DNA from: a virus
Length of the DNA stretch: 50,115 nucleotides
Reading direction: 5' to 3' (one strand)
IMG/VR virus record: IMGVR_UViG_3300034283_002057
Span: 1-50,115 of that record
In this document: one piece after another, positions 7,482 through 16,365 of the stretch
Numbering within the stretch: the first letter of the stretch is position 1
Layout: each line of letters starts with the position of its first letter
Notes under the pieces: generated by a model
What the model was told of the DNA's origin: nothing
Seen by the model: the letters and a program-made list of their open reading frames with translations, nothing else
The model's database searches: none
Position numbers and translations under genes: made by a program

Positions 7482-8687
7482 TCACTTGTTAGCGACTCTA
7501 CTGAGAGTCTGAAGATATGCTTCCATAATTGGGGAAACTGAAGAGTGTTCAGATCCTTCGAAGGAAACTTCTTCTGATAAATTCTCAGTTACATCTCTTT
7601 GAGTACTAGTATTTGTTGGGAAATAAGACTCCCTCAGAGTTACCAGTTTCTCACGATAGTTTGCTTCACTATCAAACTCAACATTTTCGGCAAGAGAAGC
7701 GAGTTTGTCCTTCTGAGAAAGTGCAAGACCCTCAGCGACATCTGCAAAAATTACATCAGCAACTGACTCTGCTAATCTTCTATTAAGAGCAACATTTCTT
7801 TGAATTTGCTCGTTGAGTTTTTCTTCCATTTCATCAAGTTTATCTACCATACTCTCGATTACATCATATCTATCTTCAGGGATTGTTACATAATGATCTT
7901 CAAAAAGACTCTTCATTCCTTGGAGGAATGATTCGGTCATTTCAGTCTTGAGACCGTGCTCAACTGCAAGTGCATTCTCTTGAATCCACTCGTCAGCAAC
8001 ATATTCAAGATAAGTATCTACACGCTCAGTTAGTTCTTCTTTAATAAACTGAACTTCTTCAATAAGTGCATTTTCATAAGTTTCTTGAAGTTCTTCTTTA
8101 ATTTCTGAAACTTTAGAACGAATCGCAGCTTCAAAAATAGTACGTGCTTTCTCTTGGAATTCCTCAGAAAGCTCCTCACCAGCAAGGAGAGCATTGACAT
8201 CTTCTTCGATGTCAAACTCTTCCTTCATTTCATCCTCATCATCTTCTTCTTTTTCGCCCTCGCCTTCACCAGGCTCTTCTTTTCCTTTCTTATGCTTACC
8301 TTCTTTATGCTTACCACCCTTTTCTTCCTCTTGAGAAGCTTCGGCAACTACTTCTTCATCTTCGTCGAGTTCTTCTTCATCGACAAGATCTTCATCCTCA
8401 TCAACTTCTTCCTTTGCCATTGTTGGCATAGGTTCTGCAGCAGCTGCTTTAGCATTAACAACATTTCTTACCTGAGCAAGAGTTGCTCCAGGTGTTTTTA
8501 GAGTTGCTGAATCATCGTCTGGACGATAATTTTGTGGAGTAGGACCACCCAAATCCTCCCAAGCACCAGTTTGCCCAGGAATCATGACTCCAGAAGCATT
8601 CTGTGCAATGGTGCTCATTGGTTCGGCAGGTGCAGCTCCTTTGGTTACTACGTTTTCCATTTCTTGTAAATTTCTACCAACGGACAT
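7482..8687 (-). CDS. 22: gp22-like prohead core scaffold protein
   Basis: Main internal scaffold on which the gp23 shell assembles, later degraded by gp21. Its 401 residues make it longer than T4 gp22 (269). The C-terminal half is a long helical, acidic scaffold. Residues about 93-165 form a striking low-complexity block of Asp/Glu runs interrupted by a Lys/Gly patch (KGGKHKEGKHKKGKEE). The N-terminal part contains a duplicated peptide: NVVTKGAAPAEPMSTIA (12-28) and NVVNAKAAAAEPMPTMA (75-91). Several L-x-E motifs are possible gp21 cuts. It lies between gp21 and gp23 as in T4, with a perfect TATAAATA box 28 bases upstream of its ATG. Confidence 0.9.
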   Translation of the reverse strand: MSVGRNLQEMENVVTKGAAPAEPMSTIAQNASGVMIPGQTGAWEDLGGPTPQNYRPDDDSATLKTPGATLAQVRNVVNAKAAAAEPMPTMAKEEVDEDEDLVDEEELDEDEEVVAEASQEEEKGGKHKEGKHKKGKEEPGEGEGEKEEDDEDEMKEEFDIEEDVNALLAGEELSEEFQEKARTIFEAAIRSKVSEIKEELQETYENALIEEVQFIKEELTERVDTYLEYVADEWIQENALAVEHGLKTEMTESFLQGMKSLFEDHYVTIPEDRYDVIESMVDKLDEMEEKLNEQIQRNVALNRRLAESVADVIFADVAEGLALSQKDKLASLAENVEFDSEANYREKLVTLRESYFPTNTSTQRDVTENLSEEVSFEGSEHSSVSPIMEAYLQTLSRVANK

Positions 8688-8714
8688 TTGATTGATTGTG
8701 TTATAATCTATATT

Positions 8715-8722
8715 TATTTATA
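8715..8722 (-). promoter_or_regulatory. late promoter for gp22
   Basis: Perfect TATAAATA on the minus strand in the 37-base gap between gp21 and gp22; the box edge is 28 bases from the gp22 ATG. Confidence 0.78.
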
Positions 8723-8724
8723 AA

Positions 8725-9375
8725 TTAAAGATTTGCTAAGAAATCTTGGAACAGTTGAACTTTATGTTCATCTAATCTTTTTTGATCAACTAAAGTGTTG
8801 ATTCTTCTTTGTGTATTATTTGCAAGTTGTTCACGAAGGATTCCTCCTTCCCAAACCCACTCCTTACCTTCCATAATACCTTGAACAAAAGCATCAGGAG
8901 CAGAAGGATCAGCAACAATATCGGCAGCAGTTGCTAGCATAAAATCTTCACCAACAATTTTATGACCTTCGTTGGTCATTTTTAATGAACCAACACCACG
9001 AGAAGAAACACCAAGCATAACTCCTTCACCAATAAGAGATTTTGCAATCTTACCCATTGGAGTTTCAAGAAGTTGTGCCTTGCCAATGAAATTATTACCA
9101 TCTCTATAAAGTTCACAGATTTTATGTGAAACTCTATCAAGATTTACGGTTGGTCCATCTGGATGACCAAGTTCTCCAAGAGCACGACCTTTCTGAACAA
9201 AATTTTCATTATAGCGATTTACCTCTCTTTCCATGATAGAAAGAGGATACATTCTGCCGTTTCTATTAATTTGTTCTGCCTGCAAGAAAATACCTTTAAT
9301 GTAAGATTTTTTGGCAGACCCTTTACCTTCGGTAATAAATTCTACTTTTGAAATTTCTTCTGTGATGAGTTTCAT
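8725..9375 (-). CDS. 21: gp21-like prohead maturation protease
   Basis: Serine protease that cleaves scaffold, capsid and internal proteins inside the prohead after I/L-x-E. It has 216 residues, close to T4 (212). Conserved segments: F-L-Q-A-E-Q-I-N-R-N-G-R-M-Y-P, ALGELGHP with the catalytic His (H71), GVSSRGVGS with the catalytic Ser (S124) and D-P-S-A-P-D-A-F. The N-terminus contains I-T-E/G (F-I-T-E-G), a likely self-cleavage site. It is followed by gp22 and gp23 in T4 order. Confidence 0.94.
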   Translation of the reverse strand: MKLITEEISKVEFITEGKGSAKKSYIKGIFLQAEQINRNGRMYPLSIMEREVNRYNENFVQKGRALGELGHPDGPTVNLDRVSHKICELYRDGNNFIGKAQLLETPMGKIAKSLIGEGVMLGVSSRGVGSLKMTNEGHKIVGEDFMLATAADIVADPSAPDAFVQGIMEGKEWVWEGGILREQLANNTQRRINTLVDQKRLDEHKVQLFQDFLANL

Positions 9376-9376
9376 T

Positions 9377-9904
9377 TTATTCGGAAACTAATTGGACTAC
9401 TTCTGTAATATTTAAATTTGTTGTTCCACTATCTGCAAGAGCTGCAACTTTAACGCTTCTTGCAATTGTGGCGTTTGTAGTTGTAATTACACCCACAATT
9501 GAAGATGTATTTGTAGACAAAGTAATTGTTGTTTCTGTTGCTTGTGTAACTAGTTGATGAACAGTATTAATTCCAGAAGGTTGAGCACCCTCTATTGTTG
9601 CATAATCACCAACTACAAATGGATTACCTGCGTTATCTGGTAAAGTTACAATTGTGGAAGATCCTGTAGTAATACCAGAAACTTTTTGTCTAGCAATTCT
9701 TTCTTTTAAAACTTCAGTACCATAAGGTGGCAGATAAAAAGAATTGGTGGTAACTAATGGATCTCCTCCAGTTTCAACATAAACTGCAGTAAATCCTGTA
9801 GCAACTCTGATATAACCACTTTTTAGGGCGATTGGATTACTAGTTGCCGCTACAGAAACAGTTGGAGAAATTCTATTTACATTTTGGACTATTTTTATTG
9901 CCAT
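9377..9904 (-). CDS. unknown beta-rich structural protein in the gp68 position
   Basis: A 175-residue protein rich in Thr, Val, Ile and Ser, with few charged residues and alternating strand-like segments; no membrane segment or enzymatic motif. It occupies the place of prohead core gene 68 in T4 (between 67 and 21) but does not resemble the helical, charged gp68. The middle (about 75-150) has repeated T-T-I-T-L-S and V-V-I-T-T-T-N-type strands, like virion decoration or adaptor domains. Position between the protease and the gp67-like gene suggests a head component, for example a decoration protein. Its ATG overlaps the upstream stop by one base (TAATG). Confidence 0.72.
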   Translation of the reverse strand: MAIKIVQNVNRISPTVSVAATSNPIALKSGYIRVATGFTAVYVETGGDPLVTTNSFYLPPYGTEVLKERIARQKVSGITTGSSTIVTLPDNAGNPFVVGDYATIEGAQPSGINTVHQLVTQATETTITLSTNTSSIVGVITTTNATIARSVKVAALADSGTTNLNITEVVQLVSE

Positions 9905-10071
9905 TATTCATTATCTCCTGTTTGATCATCACCACTAAACATCATTGATGCAACTTCTGGTCTAATAGAATCAATTTTTTCTGCAGATTTAGTATAAAGT
10001 AACTGTTTAATCGCATCAGAAATATCAGACGGAGATCCATCAGTTGCAATCAAGTCGATAAGTTCTTCCAT
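9904..10071 (-). CDS. gp67-like small prohead core protein (by position)
   Basis: A 55-residue acidic, helical protein: MEELIDLIATDGSP at the start, ISDAIKQLLYTKSAEKIDSIRPEVA in the middle, and an acidic tail SGDDQTGDNE. It sits immediately after the portal gene gp20, which is the place of prohead core gene 67 in T4. Tiny proteins of this kind are annotated as gp67/68-like in cyanophages. Sequence similarity is too short to prove it. The stop overlaps the next ATG as TAATG, and a perfect late box lies 24 bases upstream of its start. Confidence 0.72.
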   Translation of the reverse strand: MEELIDLIATDGSPSDISDAIKQLLYTKSAEKIDSIRPEVASMMFSGDDQTGDNE

Positions 10072-10094
10072 AAAATTTTTTGTTAATATATGGT

Positions 10095-10102
10095 TATTTA
10101 TA
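10095..10102 (-). promoter_or_regulatory. late promoter for the gp67-like/175-residue/gp21 group
   Basis: Perfect TATAAATA on the minus strand, overlapping the gp20 stop codon and 24 bases before the ATG at 10071. There is no obvious terminator between gp20 and this gene, so it adds to read-through from gp20. Confidence 0.75.
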
Positions 10103-11792
10103 TTTTTCCACCTTTAGGTTCTGGTATTTCTACTGCTGTAGCATCCATAGATGGTTCCATTGGAATTTCGCCACCGGCGCCTTGTTGAATGTCTTGCCCA
10201 GCAATCTCCCCACCACCAGGTATTGGATTTCCCATTTCATCTACTGGAGCATTGGGATCTGGTAAAATACCCTTAGCAATTTCATCCTCAATTTGAAGAT
10301 CAATTTCAATAATTTCGGAATCAGTTTGACGAAGAATTTTTTTACGAACGTATTCGGTTGAATAATATTTGCCAATATAAGGTTCAATGGTAGTTGCAAG
10401 AGTTAATCTATTTGTCAAAAGTTCTGCTTCCTTTAATTCTGAAAAATGATTATCATATAAAAAGTCATACTGAATGTGATCACTCATTTGTTCCCAATCT
10501 TCTGGGGAAACTATATTTTTTAGTAATAATTGAGTGCGAAGAATATCATTAAATAAATTTGCAAATCTTTTTCTTAAACGACCAACAAATTTTGAGAACA
10601 TTAATTCATCTCTTAAAATTTCGGATGATCTTCCAAGATTAAAACCATCTCCACCTCCAGCAATTCTTGTTTCTGGAACTCCTAGTGCTCTATAAAGTTT
10701 CTTTTGGAAATATTCAATATCGGACAATTCGCCAAGATTTTGACCCCCAGGAAGAGTAGTAATTTCAGTTCCTCTACCACCCTCTCTCCTTGGTAACCAA
10801 AAGTCCTCAAGCATACTCATAAACTTACGATCATCACGAACTTCGCCAGTATTGGCATCATAAACAAGTTTGTTACGATAACGACTCATAACTTCTTTGA
10901 GATATTGCTCCGCTTTTACTTTAGGGAGATTGCCAACATCAATGTAAAAAATACGACGCTCTGGTGCTCTAGATAATCTATAGATGACAAGAGAATCCTC
11001 AATCATTCTTAATTGATTGAGTGCTTTAATTGCTTTATGGAGATATGATAGAATAGTACCTTTATTCCTATCAACTAAACCTGAAGTGCAATATGTAATT
11101 GAATCTTTTGCAATTTTAACTGATTTTTTAGATCCACCACTAATTGTTCCAGATGGGAAATTTGGAGTAGGAGTATAGACGAAATATTCTTCAATTTCTG
11201 GAAAGTTATATTCTTGATCTTGTCCAAAAGATCTTGATAATAAATTTAAATTTCTTGCATCATTTGCATCATTGCCAGTCTTTTTTTCTTGACGGACATG
11301 CTTTATTTTCATTGGGTCAATATATCTCAAATCCTGAATTCCTGCCTCAGGATTTTTTTGATCAATAACTTTTAAATAAAATAAACGTCCATCAATGTAC
11401 CAATTTCTAAAAATTTCATGAGACTTTTTATCAAAGTCCATGATTTCCTTAATATATTTAAATTCTGCTCTTATAACCTCCTTTAAGCGATCACTTGCGT
11501 TTAAGTTTGTCAATTCAATTTCTACGGGAGAATCGTAAAGATCACTGACAATTGCTTCATTTACAACACTTTCAATGGCACCATCACATTCTGGGTGAAG
11601 TGCCATTTCACGATAACGACGAATTAAATCGTACTCTGTCCTATAGACACCCTCAATATCTACATATTGTCCATAAAATCCAGATTGAATAAAATGATCA
11701 ACCCCGTCCTCATTATTTGGAGGAACGGGGGCGACTATAGATTTGGATTTTTGTTCGTTATCCTCAATCGAAAAACCAAAAAGTTTCGCCAT
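10098..11792 (-). CDS. 20: gp20-like portal vertex protein
   Basis: Dodecameric portal through which DNA enters and leaves the head and on which neck proteins dock. It has 564 residues; T4 gp20 is 524. Conserved cyanophage gp20 stretches are visible, including YRTEYDLIRRYREMALHPEC, AIVSDLYDSPVEIEL, the stem/tunnel region around YRLSRAPERRIFYIDVGNLP, and the FWLPRREGGRGTEITTLPGG segment that is used as a cyanophage marker. The C-terminus is Pro/Gly-rich and probably flexible. Upstream there is only a weak ACTAAATA box (11821-11828), so it may be read from the gp18-gp19 transcript. Confidence 0.97.
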   Translation of the reverse strand: MAKLFGFSIEDNEQKSKSIVAPVPPNNEDGVDHFIQSGFYGQYVDIEGVYRTEYDLIRRYREMALHPECDGAIESVVNEAIVSDLYDSPVEIELTNLNASDRLKEVIRAEFKYIKEIMDFDKKSHEIFRNWYIDGRLFYLKVIDQKNPEAGIQDLRYIDPMKIKHVRQEKKTGNDANDARNLNLLSRSFGQDQEYNFPEIEEYFVYTPTPNFPSGTISGGSKKSVKIAKDSITYCTSGLVDRNKGTILSYLHKAIKALNQLRMIEDSLVIYRLSRAPERRIFYIDVGNLPKVKAEQYLKEVMSRYRNKLVYDANTGEVRDDRKFMSMLEDFWLPRREGGRGTEITTLPGGQNLGELSDIEYFQKKLYRALGVPETRIAGGGDGFNLGRSSEILRDELMFSKFVGRLRKRFANLFNDILRTQLLLKNIVSPEDWEQMSDHIQYDFLYDNHFSELKEAELLTNRLTLATTIEPYIGKYYSTEYVRKKILRQTDSEIIEIDLQIEDEIAKGILPDPNAPVDEMGNPIPGGGEIAGQDIQQGAGGEIPMEPSMDATAVEIPEPKGGKI

Positions 11793-11823
11793 TTTATAAA
11801 TTTAAACTGATTATATGTTATAT

Positions 11824-12414
11824 TTAGTTGATATCCTCTCCACCAGCTGCTGGAGAATTACCTTTCATTGCTTCCCACCAGAGAATTTGGAACTCTACAG
11901 GAAATTCCTGAATGTTTGGGGTATTATAATCTAGAGTAATCGCTCCAATAGAAGTTGGGAAAATATCATAAAAATGATATGCCCTAAGAGTTGATCCATC
12001 ACGATCAAGTTGGTAAACAAATGCATCTGCAGTATATGCAGTTGGATCAGTTTCACCAGTGTTATCAGAAACTCTGTTGATTTTGTTCATCCAGTTTTCA
12101 AATGCTGAACGAATAGCAAAATCTGTGTCATTAATGACGGTTACTGTCCAACTTTCGAATGTTCTATCGCCAGCAACTTTTAATGTTCTTCCTCTAAAGG
12201 GAACATCAATTGGTGCAACGTTAGATGCTGGTAAATTTGCACCCTTGACTAAAAATCTTGCCTTATCAAGAACATTAGTGTCTGCTTGTGCAATATCTGG
12301 GAATGAAAGAACAACCTCAAAGAGATTACTTCTAGCACCACCACCTGTTAACTTACTTTTAAAGTCAGTAATCTTTCTTAGTGGAGGTGGATTTAATTGT
12401 TGTCTAGTTGCCAT
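11824..12414 (-). CDS. 19: gp19-like tail tube protein
   Basis: Main protein of the inner tail tube. It has 196 residues against 163 in T4. Typical elements are SNLFEVVLSFP, the loop KGANLPASNV, FRGRTLKVAGDRTFESWTVTV with the family's A-G-D-R-x-F-x-x-W-T-V-T-V, and a C-terminal strand pair around FPVEFQILWWEA. The N-terminus has an extra basic, proline-rich stretch (QQLNPPPLRK). It follows the sheath gene by 19 bases and shares its late promoter. Confidence 0.95.
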   Translation of the reverse strand: MATRQQLNPPPLRKITDFKSKLTGGGARSNLFEVVLSFPDIAQADTNVLDKARFLVKGANLPASNVAPIDVPFRGRTLKVAGDRTFESWTVTVINDTDFAIRSAFENWMNKINRVSDNTGETDPTAYTADAFVYQLDRDGSTLRAYHFYDIFPTSIGAITLDYNTPNIQEFPVEFQILWWEAMKGNSPAAGGEDIN

Positions 12415-12433
12415 GGTAGTTTAAACCTCTAAA

Positions 12434-14608
12434 TTAAAAGTTTCCGATTACTTCTTCAAAGTCAACACCAGTTTTGGTGGCAATAAAGTTGAGACCAATG
12501 AAGTTAATTGATCTTGCAGGTTTGATGTAAATGTCGGCAACAAATTCATTGTTGTCGATTACAGCAGCAGTGTTGTTTGTTTCATCACAAATAACAACAT
12601 AGTCAAAGATTCCTCTCTTAGCTTGGACATCGCGTAAGAATGGTTCAATGGTGTTTACAAAGTTAGTTCTTGTAATCTCATCATTGAATTCAAAGAGAGC
12701 GTCTTTAGCCGCCTGAGAAATTGCATATTCAAGATAGATAAACAGACGACGAACGTTGATTCTATCAAATGCTGACGCCTTACCGTATCCAGTCTTATCA
12801 CCAAACAGAATGATTCCTGCTCCAGGTGAGAAGATTACTGGATTAATTCTATTTGAATAGAGACGATCTCTTTGTGTCTTAGATGGGTTATATGCAAGTT
12901 TGACTGCATTGAGGATAGCACCTCTTGATGTACCTGCAGGAGAATACCAAGCAAAGTTGTTGATATCATTGCGAGCACAAAGACCTGCAATATCTCCATT
13001 CAATGGAACATATCTGAATGTATTTGAGAACCTATCATACATGTACTTATAACCACTATCAAATACTGCATAAGTTGATGATGTAACGGGAGCATAAAAC
13101 TCAATTACATTCTCAGTAATATCAGCGGCAGATTTTACTGTTACTGAGGTTTGGGATGAAGTGTCTGAAAGTGCTGCTCCTCTGTATGGAGAAATAAATG
13201 CGACTGCATCTTTTCTCAGTTCGGCAACAGAAATTAGTTTATTTGCGAGTGCTTGTGCATCATTGATATTGTAAGCAGCAGATCCCATCAGGAGGAAATC
13301 TACCTTAAAGTTTTCCGTATTTTCAAATAAATCATAACCATTGGAAAGTTCTGCTAAAGTTGCAGTCAGAGATCCTGTGGTTGTAATCCCTGTCTGTCCA
13401 TGGTAATCTAAACCACCTGCTAGAGTATTTGTTGAAGATCCTGCTGCTGCAAATTTAATTCCATTTGCTTCTTGGTTCCAAGCAACATCAGACTCAAGCA
13501 CAAATCCAGAACTATATCCAGTGGTTACAATTCCTGTTGGAGAATTAAGTGCAAAAATATATTCTGAGTTATTTGCAAGATACTTTCTCCAGTAAGATGG
13601 ATTGCCTACTGAGAATTCTGCATCAGATGCCTTAGAAAGCGCGAGGTGCTTCTCAAGAATTGTTCCGGCATTTCCAGTTACTGTGCCTAGAGAATCAACA
13701 ACTACGACGTGAACTTCATCAAATCTTGAGTTTCTTGCTGCAGCGTATGCAGAAGTGCCAGGTCTTGAGGCAATATTGTTCCAAGAAATGGTTGAAGTAC
13801 TTGTAAGACCTAATGTTTGTTGATCAAACCAATCAAGTCTTGAAGTGTAAGAGGTCGATCCAGTTGCAACTATTCCTCCATTTGTGTGAATAGCGACACT
13901 TCCTGAAGAAGAGAATGCATAAATTCCCGATGGTTGATAGTCAACTTCAGTTTCAGTTCCTGCCGCAGATACGTGGGAGAGTACTTTTACAGATACATTA
14001 GATCCTGATATTTCAGTGATAATACCCTTTAAATATCCGTCAAGCACTGAAGTACTTCCTGCTCCAGGATTGACTCTACCTGCAACAGATTGAGTAACAC
14101 CATATCCAATTGCAATTTCTGCGGAAGTGCTAACACCAACCAGGATTTGATCCGCTTTGGAGTCAATAATACCAACTTTGATTCCGTTTGACCAAGAACC
14201 TGGATTTCTTGCAGCAACTACAACACCTGCAAGAGTATTCTCATCATACCCTAAAGCATTATAGTGATCTAAACTATCAATTTTAACGCTAGCTGCTGCG
14301 CCAACAGTAGTTGGAACAAAACCATTTCTTAAATCGTTGTCATTTGCTCTTACGACTCTTAATGAACCACCATAAGCTAAGTATGAAGAAGCGGTCAACC
14401 AATACTCATAATGTTTGTCTGTTGGATATGGTTCTCCAAAATTGACGAGTAAATCATTTTCATTTTCTACTAGGGTTGGTGAATCAATTGGCCCTTTTGC
14501 AAAGGGAGCTACAATTGCACCAACTTTGTCAGATGAAGGAGTAGTTCTTCCAATTGTTAAATCAATTTCTCTTACTACAATTCCAGGAGATGCTAAATTT
14601 AGCGGCAT
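12434..14608 (-). CDS. 18: gp18-like contractile tail sheath protein
   Basis: Sheath subunit that contracts to drive the tube into the cell. It has 724 residues; T4 gp18 is 659. The N-terminus (SPGIVVREIDLT...VGAIVAPFAKGP) is the standard start of myovirus sheath proteins, and the C-terminal region (RRLFIYLEYAISQA, FVNTIEPFLRDVQAKRGI, then a D-x-Y-I-K-P-A-R-S-I-N-F-I strand) is the conserved interlocking part. The middle (about residues 90-420) is a variable, Gly/Ser/Thr-rich, surface-exposed region. A perfect late box lies 37 bases upstream. Confidence 0.96.
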   Translation of the reverse strand: MPLNLASPGIVVREIDLTIGRTTPSSDKVGAIVAPFAKGPIDSPTLVENENDLLVNFGEPYPTDKHYEYWLTASSYLAYGGSLRVVRANDNDLRNGFVPTTVGAAASVKIDSLDHYNALGYDENTLAGVVVAARNPGSWSNGIKVGIIDSKADQILVGVSTSAEIAIGYGVTQSVAGRVNPGAGSTSVLDGYLKGIITEISGSNVSVKVLSHVSAAGTETEVDYQPSGIYAFSSSGSVAIHTNGGIVATGSTSYTSRLDWFDQQTLGLTSTSTISWNNIASRPGTSAYAAARNSRFDEVHVVVVDSLGTVTGNAGTILEKHLALSKASDAEFSVGNPSYWRKYLANNSEYIFALNSPTGIVTTGYSSGFVLESDVAWNQEANGIKFAAAGSSTNTLAGGLDYHGQTGITTTGSLTATLAELSNGYDLFENTENFKVDFLLMGSAAYNINDAQALANKLISVAELRKDAVAFISPYRGAALSDTSSQTSVTVKSAADITENVIEFYAPVTSSTYAVFDSGYKYMYDRFSNTFRYVPLNGDIAGLCARNDINNFAWYSPAGTSRGAILNAVKLAYNPSKTQRDRLYSNRINPVIFSPGAGIILFGDKTGYGKASAFDRINVRRLFIYLEYAISQAAKDALFEFNDEITRTNFVNTIEPFLRDVQAKRGIFDYVVICDETNNTAAVIDNNEFVADIYIKPARSINFIGLNFIATKTGVDFEEVIGNF

Positions 14609-14644
14609 CTTTATTCTCCGTACTAACCAGAATTATTCTAAAAG

Positions 14645-14652
14645 TATTTATA
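14645..14652 (-). promoter_or_regulatory. late promoter for gp18-gp19
   Basis: Perfect TATAAATA on the minus strand in the 51-base gap between the gp17 stop and the gp18 ATG, 37 bases from the start codon. Confidence 0.78.
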
Positions 14653-14659
14653 AATTCCC

Positions 14660-16360
14660 TTATCTATAATCCCACATATAAGACCGATCACCATATTCAT
14701 CAACATTCCATACTTCTAAAGCATTATTTTCATTTTTTGATCCGGCAAATATCCACCGATCTCCAGTTTCTTCATCAATAGTAACACTAAAATCATCCAA
14801 CCCATCTGCAATAAATCCAAATGGTGACATATCTTGTTCTATCTGATTTTTCTGCTCCTCATAAATTCTTTTACGAACATCGTTGTTCGTCATTTCTTTA
14901 AAATAATCTTGAGCAACTAACCAAGAAAAAATGACCAAACACATTGCCAAATCATCATTACATCCTTCTTCTGCCTCAAATGAATTCTTTCTTTGAATAA
15001 AAGTAGTTAGTTCTGAAATAATATCATAATCTTTTACAAGTAACTTATCATCTTCAATTAATGTCCTTAAATTGGAACATCCCAATTTTTTAACTGCAGC
15101 AGTCATACGAACTCCAAGTTGGGATTTCTTACCACTAAATCCAGAACCCACAATCTGACCAGCACGACCTCTCATCGCACACATTAAAACATTATCATAT
15201 TCCAAATCAAAGTGTAAGATACTCGCTACTTGATCACCAATATCATTTACTTCAATCAATAACCAAGAATCATTATACCCCTTTGCCACTTCATGTATAA
15301 TACTTGGAAATAGCATTGGTTTAATTTCATTATTTTTATATTTTGCTACAATCCTGTATGGGAAATTGGTAATATCAAAAACAATAAATGCAGAGTAATC
15401 ATTGCCAATACCACGAGCAACGTCTACTGTGATTAGATAATTATTTTCCTCTTTCGGATGCTCATAAACATCTAACCCAGCATTTCTTTTAAGTGGATCA
15501 TCATAGACAAGAGTTCTTAATTTTGCTGCATTAATTAAAGTATCGACAGATCCTAAGAATTCGCATTCAAACTCGACTTTGAATTGTTGCTCACTAGTGT
15601 TTGCAATCGTCTGCTCTTTCCATTTAGCGTCTCTACCAGGCACCTCAGACCAATGGACATCTGTGGGCACATATTCGTTCTTGCCCCTCTCAGAGTCGTG
15701 CCACATACGGTAGAAGTGATTCATACCGCGAGGTGTGGAAACAATAATTACCTTTGTGCTTTGACCAGAAGAAATAGTAGGATAAACAGAGGCAAAGAAG
15801 TCATCAGCAATGTGATTTGGGATGAATGCGAATTCGTCCAAAAAGATGACATTATAGGATCCGCCTCGGACAGCAGATGAAGAAGTAGAGTTTGATGAAA
15901 TTTTTGATCCATTTTCCAATTCAAGTGATCCTTTGTTCCAAGAGATAATACCCTGTTGCATCCACTTGGGTAGGTTCTCATAGGCGAGTTGTAATCTCCC
16001 AAGCAGATCCCTTGCAGTGGATGCTTTGTTCGCTAAGATGGCAATATTGACATTATCGTTAAAAACAGCGTAGTGGAGCAGGTAGGATACGCAGGTGGTT
16101 GATTTACCAGTCTGTCGTGGCATCTTACAAATGTTAAATCTATTCTCGTGGAAGTTTTTTACAAGTTTCTCTTGAAATGGATACATCTCAAAAGGAACAA
16201 GACCGTGATCCAGAGAAACGATCTTAATATAGTTCTTTGCAAAATATACGGGATCTTCCTTACACTTCAAGAACTCAATAATTTGTTCTTCTGTGAATTG
16301 TATTTGTGTATTTGCTCTTTTAAGTAGAGGATTACCAAGATAGATGTCATTATTTGGCAT
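14660..16360 (-). CDS. 17: gp17-like large terminase subunit
   Basis: DNA packaging motor and nuclease. It has 566 residues; T4 gp17 is 610. ATPase motifs: Walker A RQTGKST (82-88), Walker B VIFLDE (171-176, catalytic E176) and the coupling motif STPRG (208-212). The RNase H-like nuclease domain has acidic residues at D313 (TVDVARG), E370/D373 (IEVNDIGD) and D469-D470 (CNDDLA). All catalytic residues appear intact. Unlike T4, gp16 is not adjacent: three unknown genes separate the two terminase subunits. Confidence 0.97.
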   Translation of the reverse strand: MPNNDIYLGNPLLKRANTQIQFTEEQIIEFLKCKEDPVYFAKNYIKIVSLDHGLVPFEMYPFQEKLVKNFHENRFNICKMPRQTGKSTTCVSYLLHYAVFNDNVNIAILANKASTARDLLGRLQLAYENLPKWMQQGIISWNKGSLELENGSKISSNSTSSSAVRGGSYNVIFLDEFAFIPNHIADDFFASVYPTISSGQSTKVIIVSTPRGMNHFYRMWHDSERGKNEYVPTDVHWSEVPGRDAKWKEQTIANTSEQQFKVEFECEFLGSVDTLINAAKLRTLVYDDPLKRNAGLDVYEHPKEENNYLITVDVARGIGNDYSAFIVFDITNFPYRIVAKYKNNEIKPMLFPSIIHEVAKGYNDSWLLIEVNDIGDQVASILHFDLEYDNVLMCAMRGRAGQIVGSGFSGKKSQLGVRMTAAVKKLGCSNLRTLIEDDKLLVKDYDIISELTTFIQRKNSFEAEEGCNDDLAMCLVIFSWLVAQDYFKEMTNNDVRKRIYEEQKNQIEQDMSPFGFIADGLDDFSVTIDEETGDRWIFAGSKNENNALEVWNVDEYGDRSYMWDYR

Positions 16361-16365
16361 AAAAA

